Both the position numbers and the translations under genes were made by a program. Under the pieces are notes generated by a model. The model was not told the DNA's origin. It searched no databases and saw only the letters and a program-made list of their open reading frames with translations. 64,000 bases of DNA from Thalassotalea insulae (lineage in GTDB: Bacteria; Pseudomonadota; Gammaproteobacteria; Enterobacterales; Alteromonadaceae): contig NZ_BSST01000001.1 of assembly GCF_030161395.1 (NCBI RefSeq), positions 558,001-622,000 of the forward strand, written 5' to 3'. Positions 6,521-15,053 of the stretch are shown here, in pieces (the stretch's first letter is position 1; each line of letters opens with the position of its first letter).

Positions 6521-9193
6521 CTATAACGAACGTTTAACTTCCACTGTTTCAAACACTTCGATTTGATCGCCAACTTTAACGTCATTATAGTTCTTAACGC
6601 CAATACCACATTCCGTACCATTACGTACTTCCTGGACATCATCTTTAAAGCGACGTAAAGATTCTAATTCACCTTCATAAATTACGACGTTTTCACGTAA
6701 GACACGAATTGGCGCACTACGTTTAATGGTACCTTCAGTTACCATACAACCAGCAATAGCACCAATTTTTGGCGATTTAAAGACATCACGTACTTCTGCA
6801 AGACCGATAATTTCTTGTTTGAATTCAGGTGCAAGCATACCGCTCATCGCCTGTTTCACTTCATCAATCAATGCATAAATTACGCTGTAATAACGTAAAT
6901 CAACACCTTCAGATTCAATCACTTTACGCGCTGCCGCATCGGCACGAACGTTAAAGCCAATAATAATTGCGTTAGAAGCCGCAGCTAAGGTCGCGTCAGT
7001 TTCAGTGATACCACCAACACCTGAACCGATGATCTTCACTTTCACTTCGTCAGTAGACAATTTCGTTAATGAATCGGAAATCGCTTCAAGTGACCCCTGA
7101 ACGTCTGATTTCAGTACAACATTAACCTCTGAAACATCCCCTTCTTCCATGTTAGAGAACATGTTTTCCAGTTTCGATTTTTGCTGACGTGCTAATTTAA
7201 CATCACGGAACTTACCTTGACGATATAACGCCACTTCACGCGCTTTTTTCTCATCTTTAACCACGGTTGCTTCATCACCTGATTGAGGCACACCGCTTAA
7301 GCCCAAGATTTCAACTGGAATCGAAGGCCCTGCAGATTTAATCTCTTTACCATTTTCATCACGCATCGCACGAACACGGCCATATTCAAGACCACATAAG
7401 ACGATATCACCTTGATTCAAGGTACCCTCTTGCACAAGTACTGTGGCAACAGGTCCGCGACCTTTATCAAGCTTCGACTCAACCACGACACCATTTGCCA
7501 TTTTATCAACAACAGCCGTTAGCTCTAAGACTTCTGCTTGTAATAAAATAGAATCCAGTAACTCGTCGATACCTAATCCAGTTTTCGCTGAAACGTGAAC
7601 AAACTGGACATCACCGCCCCAATCTTCAGGAATAACATCGTGTTGTGATAGCTCAGTCTTAACACGATCTGGATCGGCAGTTTCTTTATCCATCTTATTC
7701 ACTGCGATAATAATTGGCGCTTCAGATGCTTTGGCATGTTGAATCGCTTCAATCGTTTGTGGCATCACACCATCATCAGCAGCTACTACGATAATAACGA
7801 TATCCGTTGCTTTAGCACCACGAGAGCGCATTGCAGTAAACGCAGCGTGACCTGGAGTATCTAAGAAAGTGATCATGCCATGACCAGTTTCTACGTGATA
7901 AGCACCGATATGCTGGGTAATACCCCCCGCTTCACCATCTGCCACTTTTGCTTGACGAATATGGTCAAGTAATGACGTTTTACCATGGTCAACGTGACCC
8001 ATAATAGTCACTACTGGCGCACGAGTTATAGACTCACCGGCATCACCACGGTCGGATAATACGGCTTCTTCTAAAGCATTTTCTTTCACAAGAACCACTT
8101 CACGACCCATTTCTTCAGCAACTAGGGCTGCTGTTTCTTGGTCGATCACTTGGTTAATGGTTGCCATTGCCCCCATTTTAAACATCGCTTTAACCACTTC
8201 AGCGCCTTTAACTGACATTTTATTAGCCAATTCAGCAACAGAAATTGTTTCACCAATACGCACTTCTTGCAGTTTAGTTTCAACTGGCTTTTGGAAGCCA
8301 TGCTTTAAGCTTTGCGGTGCAGATAAAGTTTGCTTACCTTTGCCTTTGCCTCGGCCTTTTGCTTGTTTGTCTTGTTGATTGCTCTTTTTCTTACGACGAC
8401 GGCGTCCACCATCTTCTTCAGAATCAATCTTATCTTCTGCTTCTTGCGCATATTTAGAAGACGTTAAATGTACGACCTCTTTTTCTTTCTCTTTACGCTC
8501 AGCTTCTTCTGCTTTCCAGCGGGCTTCATTTTCTTCCGCTAGTTTTTTAGCTGCTTCAGCTGCCGCTTTCGCTTCTGCTTCGGCTTTTTCTTCAGCCTCT
8601 TTTTCAGCTTGTAGACGAAGCTTCTTAGCTTCTTCACTTTCAACCGGCTCTGGTTCTGGCTCTTTTTCGCTATCACCAGCTTTCGCTTTAGCCGCTTTGG
8701 CTTTTGCTTCAGCCTCTGCTTTTGCTCTCGCCTTACGTTCAGCTTCTGCTGCCGCTTTGGCTTCGGCTTCCGATTTAGCCTTAGCTTCCGCTTCGGCTTT
8801 AGCTTTCGCTGCTGCTTCGGCCTCGGCTTTCGCTAACGCTTCGGCTTCTTCTTGTGCCTTAGCTTCCGCTTCGGCAATTTGCTGCTCTTCTAACTCGCTA
8901 CGTTTAACATAAGTACGTTTCTTACGCACTTCCACTTGTACCGATTTAGCTTTGCTACCACTCCCCATAACGAGTGTTGATTTCTTTTTACGGCTTAACG
9001 TCATTTTGCTAGGTTTTGCCGCAGAATCATCGCCATGTTGTTTTTTCAGATGCTCTAAAAGCGACTCTTTCTCATCTTGAGATATAGTGTCTGCCGCTTG
9101 TTTGTTAACACCAATGCTTGCCAATTGGCCAACCAATTTATCGATTGGTGTGCCTATTTCTTTGGCAAGTTCTTCTACTGTTACAGATGCCAT
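6521..9193 (-). CDS. infB: Translation initiation factor IF-2
   Basis: IF-2 is the GTPase that brings initiator tRNA to the 30S subunit and promotes subunit joining. The 890-residue product has the N-terminal IF2 domain (SVTVEELAKEIGTPIDKLV), a very long Ala/Glu/Lys-rich helical linker at about residues 100-260, a second N-domain, and the G domain from about 390 with GHVDHGKTSLLD (G1), DTPGHAAF (G3), NKMDKETADPDR (G4) and SAKTGLGID (G5). Domains II-IV follow to the C-terminus. It starts 23 nt after nusA in the rimP-nusA-infB operon. The low-complexity linker gives open antisense frames that are not genes. Confidence 0.98.
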   Translation of the reverse strand: MASVTVEELAKEIGTPIDKLVGQLASIGVNKQAADTISQDEKESLLEHLKKQHGDDSAAKPSKMTLSRKKKSTLVMGSGSKAKSVQVEVRKKRTYVKRSELEEQQIAEAEAKAQEEAEALAKAEAEAAAKAKAEAEAKAKSEAEAKAAAEAERKARAKAEAEAKAKAAKAKAGDSEKEPEPEPVESEEAKKLRLQAEKEAEEKAEAEAKAAAEAAKKLAEENEARWKAEEAERKEKEKEVVHLTSSKYAQEAEDKIDSEEDGGRRRRKKKSNQQDKQAKGRGKGKGKQTLSAPQSLKHGFQKPVETKLQEVRIGETISVAELANKMSVKGAEVVKAMFKMGAMATINQVIDQETAALVAEEMGREVVLVKENALEEAVLSDRGDAGESITRAPVVTIMGHVDHGKTSLLDHIRQAKVADGEAGGITQHIGAYHVETGHGMITFLDTPGHAAFTAMRSRGAKATDIVIIVVAADDGVMPQTIEAIQHAKASEAPIIIAVNKMDKETADPDRVKTELSQHDVIPEDWGGDVQFVHVSAKTGLGIDELLDSILLQAEVLELTAVVDKMANGVVVESKLDKGRGPVATVLVQEGTLNQGDIVLCGLEYGRVRAMRDENGKEIKSAGPSIPVEILGLSGVPQSGDEATVVKDEKKAREVALYRQGKFRDVKLARQQKSKLENMFSNMEEGDVSEVNVVLKSDVQGSLEAISDSLTKLSTDEVKVKIIGSGVGGITETDATLAAASNAIIIGFNVRADAAARKVIESEGVDLRYYSVIYALIDEVKQAMSGMLAPEFKQEIIGLAEVRDVFKSPKIGAIAGCMVTEGTIKRSAPIRVLRENVVIYEGELESLRRFKDDVQEVRNGTECGIGVKNYNDVKVGDQIEVFETVEVKRSL

Positions 9194-9216
9194 CTATTTA
9201 ATTCCCCCAGGGATTT

Positions 9217-10713
9217 TTATTCTTCGTTAAACCAGCAAATATTACGCGCGGCCATAATTAACTCACCCGCTCTGGTTTCATCTAATTCCTCAATGTCAGC
9301 AAGTTCATCAACACCTTGCTCCGCTAAATCTTCTAGCGTGCGTACACCGCGACTTGCGAGGACAAAGGCTAAGTGGCGTTCTAACCCTTCTAATGCTAAT
9401 AAATCTTCAGCTGGCTCGGCATTTTCTAATGATTCTTCACTAGCAAGTGCCTGTGTTGTTAATGCCGCTTTTGCTCGTTCACGTAATTCTTCAACGATGT
9501 CTTCATCCATGCCATCAATTTCAAGTAATTCAGCCGTCGGCACATAGGCAATCTCTTCTAATGAAGTAAAACCTTCTTCAGCAAGCAAAGTAGCAAAATC
9601 TTCGTCAATATCTAATTGTTCAGTAAATAAAGTTAAGACTTTGTCATTTTCCGCCTGATGTTTTTCGTTCATGGCATCAACCGTCATTACATTCAGTTCC
9701 CAACCAGTTAAATTACTGGCCAGACGAACGTTTTGGCCGCTACGACCGATTGCCATCGCTAAGTTGCCTTCTTCAACCGCAATATCCATAGTGCGCTTGT
9801 CTTCATCAACAATGATTGAAGCGACTTCAGCAGGCGCCATTGCATTAATGACAAACTGAGCAGGATTATCGTCATATAACACGATATCAACACGCTCACC
9901 GCCAAGCTCGCCTGAAACGGCCTGTACACGAGAGCCTCGCATACCAACACAAGCACCAACAGGGTCAATACGCTTGTCATTTGACTTAACCGCAATTTTT
10001 GCTCGTGAACCTGGATCGCGCGCTGCACCTTTAATTTCCAGCATTTCTTCACCAATTTCCGGCACTTCAACGCGAAACAATTCAATCAACATTTCAGGTT
10101 TTGTACGAGAAACAAATAATTGCGCACCGCGAGCTTCCGGTTTAATGGCATAAAGTAATCCACGCACACGGTCACCCGGACGGAACACTTCACGAGGTAA
10201 CAGGTCATCACGATAAATAATCGCTTCAGCGTTATTACCTAAATCCAAAATCACGCTATCACGGCTGGCTTTTTTCACCACACCTGTGATTAGTTCACCC
10301 ACTTGATCCTGATAAGCATCAATCACAATAGCACGCTCAGCTTCACGTACTTTTTGTACGATTACTTGCTTCGCAGTTTGCGTAGTAATACGGTCAAACT
10401 TTACTGATTCAATTTGCTCTTCAACATAGTCGCCTACCTGAACACTGTCATCGTCATATTGCGCCGCTGCTAATCCAATTTCAGCATAAGGGTTTTCTAT
10501 AACCTCTTCAGTGTCTTCAACTACTAACCAACGTCTAAAGGTATCAAACTCACCTGTTTTACGATCGATACAAACACGAACGGCAATATCACCTTCATAT
10601 TTCTTCTTGGTGGCGGTTTCTAATGCGGTTTCCATTGCTTCAAAAATACTTTCGCGTGGCAATGCTTTTTCATTAGATACGGCATCTACAACCAGTAAAA
10701 TTTCCTTACTCAT
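9217..10713 (-). CDS. nusA: Transcription termination/antitermination factor NusA
   Basis: NusA binds RNA polymerase, stimulates pausing and intrinsic termination, and takes part in antitermination. The 498-residue protein shows the N-terminal polymerase-binding domain, an S1 domain around residues 135-200 (GVVKKASRDSVILDLGNNAE), tandem KH domains (DPVGACVGMRGSRVQAV and AIGRSGQNVRLASNLTGW) and two C-terminal acidic-repeat domains ending EELDETRAGELIMAARNICW, as in the Escherichia coli type. It lies 40 nt after rimP. Because NusA enhances intrinsic termination, the two hairpins in the operon leader may form a feedback loop. Confidence 0.98.
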   Translation of the reverse strand: MSKEILLVVDAVSNEKALPRESIFEAMETALETATKKKYEGDIAVRVCIDRKTGEFDTFRRWLVVEDTEEVIENPYAEIGLAAAQYDDDSVQVGDYVEEQIESVKFDRITTQTAKQVIVQKVREAERAIVIDAYQDQVGELITGVVKKASRDSVILDLGNNAEAIIYRDDLLPREVFRPGDRVRGLLYAIKPEARGAQLFVSRTKPEMLIELFRVEVPEIGEEMLEIKGAARDPGSRAKIAVKSNDKRIDPVGACVGMRGSRVQAVSGELGGERVDIVLYDDNPAQFVINAMAPAEVASIIVDEDKRTMDIAVEEGNLAMAIGRSGQNVRLASNLTGWELNVMTVDAMNEKHQAENDKVLTLFTEQLDIDEDFATLLAEEGFTSLEEIAYVPTAELLEIDGMDEDIVEELRERAKAALTTQALASEESLENAEPAEDLLALEGLERHLAFVLASRGVRTLEDLAEQGVDELADIEELDETRAGELIMAARNICWFNEE

Positions 10714-10753
10714 GCTACTTAGCCTTTATTAATCGTTATAATTCAATAATCTA

Positions 10754-11212
10754 TTAGTCAAATTTTGGTACTAGATTGCCCTTGTCGATATTACTAAAGA
10801 CAAGTTCGTAATCTTCACCATCTACCGTTACCACAAGCGTGTCATTTTCAATCGCCGCGAGTAAGCCTTTAAATTTGCGGCGACCATTTAACGGTAGCGA
10901 TAATCTGATATTTACCGTTTCACCAATAACAGCCTGATAATGCGCTAAGCTAAACAAAGGGCGGTCTAAGCCTGGTGATGAAACTTCCAAGTTGTATTCT
11001 GTGCTGATCGGGTCTTCTACATCGAGAATAGCCCCTACTTGACGACTCACTTCTGCACAATCATCAACGTCAATGCCGTTTTCATGATCAATAAAAAGTC
11101 TTAATACAGAATGTTTGCCTGCACTAATAAACTCAATACCTAATAATTCTTTACCAACTTCTTCAACTGCCGGTCGTAACATTTCCGTTAATTTATGTTC
11201 AAATTTAGCCAA
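10754..11212 (-). CDS. rimP: Ribosome maturation factor RimP
   Basis: RimP assists assembly of the 30S subunit. The 152-residue product has the usual two-domain layout: an N-terminal alpha/beta domain (LRPAVEEVGKELLGIEFI, HENGIDVDDCAEVSRQV) with the EYNLEVSSPGLDRPLF motif near residue 85, and a C-terminal Sm-like barrel (RRKFKGLLAAIENDTLVV). It is the first gene of rimP-nusA-infB-rbfA-truB-rpsO. No tRNA-fMet lies immediately upstream, unlike in Escherichia coli. Confidence 0.95.
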   Translation of the reverse strand: MAKFEHKLTEMLRPAVEEVGKELLGIEFISAGKHSVLRLFIDHENGIDVDDCAEVSRQVGAILDVEDPISTEYNLEVSSPGLDRPLFSLAHYQAVIGETVNIRLSLPLNGRRKFKGLLAAIENDTLVVTVDGEDYELVFSNIDKGNLVPKFD

Positions 11213-11512
11213 TCAATTTCTCCGTTTTTCCAACATTCAGAAACAAAAAAAGGGCGTAAAGCCCAGCGATAATACTTGCTGTCATGCACCTTGCGATCTC
11301 AGATCGATAAGATACAAAAAAACCCCAAAGTCGGGGCCTATTTTCACTGAACCCACGATGTTCGCTAAGTTAAATGAGCTTATCAAAACAACTTAGTAAC
11401 CAAAGCAATAATAAGGTAAACCGAACTATAAGATAACTCGACTAGCCTTCCAGTGACTTATTGCCCCAGATGAGATGCGCGAAATTATATAGTGATAACG
11501 ACCAGACCGCAA
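11213..11512 (-). promoter_or_regulatory. rimP-nusA-infB leader: strong promoter and two terminator-like hairpins
   Basis: A very good minus-strand promoter is visible: TTGCGG (11507-11512), a 17-nt spacer, and TATAAT (11484-11489). Transcription from about 11477 gives a leader of roughly 265 nt. It contains CCCC-GGGG (11323-11326 with 11333-11336) followed by seven T, and GGGC-GCCC (11252-11255 with 11261-11264) followed by seven T, with the short palindrome CGATCTCAGATCG between them. The stems are only 4-5 bp, so partial termination is likely. This fits attenuation control of the operon or a separate ~160-nt RNA; both are inferred. Confidence 0.55.
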
Positions 11513-11774
11513 GTACATTTCATCAAAGGGGCGATGAATTTCTCACAGCTAAAACATTTATTTTCCAATAATCCCTTACGCTTTCACTTGCTTGGTTCGC
11601 TTTCACTATTTTTTCATGCTATAACAGCGAATGATAGTAAAAAATATATGTGTAACTTATTAAAATGTATCGATAATCACGACGATATTTATTTATCCAC
11701 TATACTGAAAGTTGCACACTAATAAATAACTAGATCGCTTCGCTATCGATTGAACTAACTGGTTGAAGGTTTTT

Positions 11775-13658
11775 ATGTATACATATTCGCAGATGATTGC
11801 CAAAAATATGCTTATTGCTGCCGTCTGTAGTGTGCTTTTTTCCGGCGTCACTTTTAAGTTGTTGTCAGGTAATGCAGAACATCAACAAAAGCTCCAACAG
11901 CAAATGTTAGCTCAGTTATATTCACAATCTGTTGAATATAACGCTAATAAAATTAAAGCTATTGCCCAGCCATTAACTCAATATCATTTTGCCCAGCTTG
12001 AAATTAACTCAGCAAACGCTCAGCAAAGTTACAGAGTCAACAATGAACAATCAGCTGTGGCACAACTTATCGCTCCTGAGCCTGCAATCTTTAAACTCGC
12101 CAAGCAACAACTGCAATTTAAATTGCAAATTAATACCAATGATAGCGCCACGTTATTTATTTACCTTTCACTTACCATGATGTTTCTGTCATTTGCGATT
12201 GTATTAATTGGTGGCCAGTTTAGTATTCAACGTTATAAAAATATTATCAAAAGTATCAATCTGCAGATTAAAAATGCGTTAACAGGCATTTTGCACGCCG
12301 AGCAAGGAGCTGATAACAAGCAAACAACGCTATTTGATTTACCTGAACTAAATAACGGTATCAATGAAATCAATGAAATGGTGAATGAGCTTATCTCTGA
12401 TAAAGGGGTGTTAAAAAAAGAAGCCTATATCGAACCGTTAACCCAGTTTGAAAATCGCACTCGCTTTGTTCAATATTTTGAAAGTAAAAATGAAACGGTA
12501 GATTTTGGCGTATTAACTATCACCCGGTGTTCAGAATTACAAACCGTCAACCAAATTCACGGCTATACCGAAGGTGATAATTACATTTGCAAAGTCGCAG
12601 ATATTTTGAAAAAAGCTTGCAGTAAATACCAATTCGCGAAAATATTTCGCCTTAACAGCTCAGATTTTGCCACTATATTACCCAATACCACGTTAAAAGA
12701 CGCGGAAAACTATGCAGAAGATATCAGTAATTATTTTAATGAGTACCAGCAAGCTTCTGACCTTGATTCCGTCGGTTATACCGGTTTAGTGTATTTTGAT
12801 AAGAGTAATTCCTTAGGCGAGCTATTGGCGCTGGCAGATACCGGTATCAGTGTTGCCCAAACCAAACAAATCAATGCCTGGTATGCACAAACCGATACCG
12901 ATATTTTAGCAAGCTCTAGTGCTAGTTATGGTAATCAAAACTGGCGTCAGGAAATTGATAACGTTATTGATAACCACAGGGTTAAACTACTTGTACAACA
13001 AATCAAACCAACCACACGTAGCGCCCGTGTTTATAACGAAATTTTAGCTCGTTTCCTTAATTCCAATGAGGAAATGCTGCCGACCGCCTCTTTTATCGCG
13101 ATGGCTGAAAAACTCGATAAAATAGTCGCTATTGATAAATTGATCATTGAAACTGCCATCACTGAAATTAGTCGCAAAAACTTAACCGAACAACATTTTG
13201 GCATTAATATCAGTGCCCGCACTATCCACGACGAACAATTTATGATTTGGCTCGAGCGTCGCTTATTAAAAGAAGCTCGCATAGCAAAAAATTTAGTCTT
13301 TGAAATTAGTGAATTTGGTCTACAACAAAATATTAAAACCAGTAAACGCTTTATTGACATGATCCATAGAGTGGGAGCCAGGATCACAGTAGAACGCTTC
13401 GGTGTCGGCCTGACTTCCTTTAAGTTCTTTCGCGACCTTAAGCCTGACTTTATCAAAATGGACAGCATCTATACCCGAGACATAGATGAAGATAAAAACA
13501 ATCAATACTTCCTGCGACTAATGGTTGATCTCGCGCATCGCCTGAGTATAACAGTACTGGCAGAAAGCGTTGAAAGTCAGGAAGAAAAATTCATGTTAGA
13601 AAAGCTATTCGTTGATGGCTGCCAAGGTTTTTATCTGGGTAAGCCGGAAGCGATTTAA
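11775..13658 (+). CDS. csrD: CsrD-like degenerate GGDEF/EAL membrane protein
   Basis: The 627-residue product has an N-terminal membrane helix (about residues 8-28), a periplasmic segment, a second helix near 128-150, a GGDEF-like domain (about 215-375) and an EAL-like domain (about 390-625). The GGDEF site is replaced by RLNSSDF and the EAL start reads NEILARF, so neither cyclase nor phosphodiesterase activity is expected. This architecture matches CsrD/MshH, which in Escherichia coli directs RNase E to the CsrB/C RNAs. ATG 11775 is preferred over TTG 11763 because GAAGGT lies just upstream of it. The gene stands alone. The precise role here is inferred from the family. Confidence 0.75.
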   Translation: MYTYSQMIAKNMLIAAVCSVLFSGVTFKLLSGNAEHQQKLQQQMLAQLYSQSVEYNANKIKAIAQPLTQYHFAQLEINSANAQQSYRVNNEQSAVAQLIAPEPAIFKLAKQQLQFKLQINTNDSATLFIYLSLTMMFLSFAIVLIGGQFSIQRYKNIIKSINLQIKNALTGILHAEQGADNKQTTLFDLPELNNGINEINEMVNELISDKGVLKKEAYIEPLTQFENRTRFVQYFESKNETVDFGVLTITRCSELQTVNQIHGYTEGDNYICKVADILKKACSKYQFAKIFRLNSSDFATILPNTTLKDAENYAEDISNYFNEYQQASDLDSVGYTGLVYFDKSNSLGELLALADTGISVAQTKQINAWYAQTDTDILASSSASYGNQNWRQEIDNVIDNHRVKLLVQQIKPTTRSARVYNEILARFLNSNEEMLPTASFIAMAEKLDKIVAIDKLIIETAITEISRKNLTEQHFGINISARTIHDEQFMIWLERRLLKEARIAKNLVFEISEFGLQQNIKTSKRFIDMIHRVGARITVERFGVGLTSFKFFRDLKPDFIKMDSIYTRDIDEDKNNQYFLRLMVDLAHRLSITVLAESVESQEEKFMLEKLFVDGCQGFYLGKPEAI

Positions 13659-13670
13659 TCCACTAACTGT

Positions 13671-13702
13671 CCCATTTATTCTTTAAAAAATGAATAAATG
13701 GG
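13671..13702 (+). terminator. Long hairpin after csrD
   Basis: CCCATTTATTC (13671-13681) and GAATAAATGGG (13692-13702) form a perfect 11-bp stem 13 nt past the csrD stop. No T run follows, so it may be a 3'-end stabilising structure instead of a classical terminator. Confidence 0.5.
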
Positions 13703-13907
13703 AGCCCCTAATTTAGAGTAAAATTTAGACGGCAGAGCACAAGCTTCATTAAATCCCTACAACTTATATGTAAAATATTGCAGACATTTTCCCATGTACA
13801 CCACAAAAGTTATTGCATATGCATCAACATTTATTAATTTGAGCTGTTGTTATCTGAGCCAGAAAGTCGGATAATATAGGGAATTTATTCAATATCATTA
13901 ATTTAGC

Positions 13908-14489
13908 ATGACTGACTACCTATTATTATTAGTGGGAACAGTATTAGTAAACAACTTTGTTTTAGTAAAGTTTCTTGGTTTATGCCCTTTTATGGGGGTA
14001 TCGTCAAAAGTAGAAACTGCTATTGGCATGTCCTATGCGACCACCTTTGTGATGACGCTGGCTTCACTGCTTAGTTACCTAGTACAAACTTATTTACTGG
14101 CGCCGTTAGGGTTAGAATTTTTAACCACCATGACGTTTATCCTAGTGATTGCCGTAGTGGTCCAGTTTACTGAAATGGTGGTACATAAAACCAGTGCTAA
14201 TTTATATCGTTCTCTGGGTATTTTCTTACCTTTGATCACTACTAACTGTGCAGTATTAGGTGTCGCCCTGCTCAACATCTATGAACAACATAATTTTTTG
14301 GAGTCAATCATATACGGCTTTAGCGCTGCATTAGGCTTTTCATTAGTATTAATTATGTTTTCCGCAATGCGTGAAAAATTAGCGAATGCTGACGTGCCAA
14401 CGCCATTTAAAGGCTCCGCGATCGCAATGATCACCGCAGGTTTAATGTCACTCGCCTTTATGGGATTTACTGGCTTGGTGAAATTCTAA
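13908..14489 (+). CDS. rsxA: Electron transport complex subunit RsxA
   Basis: RsxA is an integral membrane subunit of the Rsx/Rnf complex, which couples NADH-ferredoxin electron transfer to ion movement and in Escherichia coli keeps SoxR reduced. The 193-residue protein has six predicted hydrophobic segments and the paired motifs VNNFVLVKFLGLCPFMG near the N-terminus and LITTNCAVLGVALLN near residue 110, whose cysteines hold the intramembrane iron centre. It opens the rsxABCDGE operon; its stop overlaps the rsxB start (TAATG). Confidence 0.96.
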   Translation: MTDYLLLLVGTVLVNNFVLVKFLGLCPFMGVSSKVETAIGMSYATTFVMTLASLLSYLVQTYLLAPLGLEFLTTMTFILVIAVVVQFTEMVVHKTSANLYRSLGIFLPLITTNCAVLGVALLNIYEQHNFLESIIYGFSAALGFSLVLIMFSAMREKLANADVPTPFKGSAIAMITAGLMSLAFMGFTGLVKF

Positions 14490-15043
14490 TGACCATACTT
14501 ATTGCCATTGTAGTTATAGGCTTGATCGGCGTAGCCTTTGGCGCACTGCTCGGTTTTGCTTCCATTCATTTTAAAGTCGAAGGCGACCCTCTAGCAGAAC
14601 AGCTCGATGCCTTGTTACCTCAAACCCAATGCGGCCAATGCGGTTACCCTGGTTGTAAACCTTATGCTGAAGCAGTCGCAAATGGTGAAGCCATTAATAA
14701 ATGCGCCCCCGGCGGTGAAGAAACCATTAAAAAAATCGCCGATCTAATGGGCGTTGAAGTGCAACCGTTAGATGCAGCCCATGAAACCGATAACACCCCC
14801 AAAGTCGCCTTTATTATTGAAGAAGACTGTATCGGTTGTACTAAATGTATTCAGGCCTGCCCGGTTGATGCCATTATCGGGGCAACGAAACAAATGCATA
14901 CCATTATTGCTGAAGAGTGCACTGGCTGCGACTTATGTGTGGCGCCCTGCCCGGTAGACTGTATTGAAATGCGTCCAATTAAACAAACACCTAAAAACTG
15001 GCAATGGGATCTCGATAGCATCTCTGTCGTGCAAGTAGATTAA
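14489..15043 (+). CDS. rsxB: Electron transport complex iron-sulfur subunit RsxB
   Basis: RsxB is the ferredoxin-like subunit facing the cytoplasm. The 184 residues start with a membrane anchor (ILIAIVVIGLIGVAFGALLG), followed by a four-Cys cluster region TQCGQCGYPGCKPYAEA near residue 50 and two 4Fe-4S ferredoxin motifs (CIGCTKCIQACPVDAI near 112 and CTGCDLCVAPCPVDCIEM near 142). It overlaps rsxA by one base and precedes rsxC by 10 nt, so translation of the operon is coupled. Confidence 0.96.
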   Translation: MTILIAIVVIGLIGVAFGALLGFASIHFKVEGDPLAEQLDALLPQTQCGQCGYPGCKPYAEAVANGEAINKCAPGGEETIKKIADLMGVEVQPLDAAHETDNTPKVAFIIEEDCIGCTKCIQACPVDAIIGATKQMHTIIAEECTGCDLCVAPCPVDCIEMRPIKQTPKNWQWDLDSISVVQVD

Positions 15044-15053
15044 AGAGGTAGAA

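Noticed and set aside
8379..8912. Long Ser/Ala-rich frame antisense to infB
   Set aside because: It is the complement of the Ala/Glu/Lys low-complexity linker of IF-2; similar shadows occur opposite the flotillin, TolA and RsxC coiled coils.
11280..11490. tRNA gene upstream of rimP, by analogy with metY of Escherichia coli
   Set aside because: No T-arm GTTCGA motif, anticodon stem or CCA end could be found on either strand.
11492..11722. 76-codon plus-strand frame before csrD
   Set aside because: It overlaps the rimP promoter, has no family similarity and no convincing ribosome-binding site.
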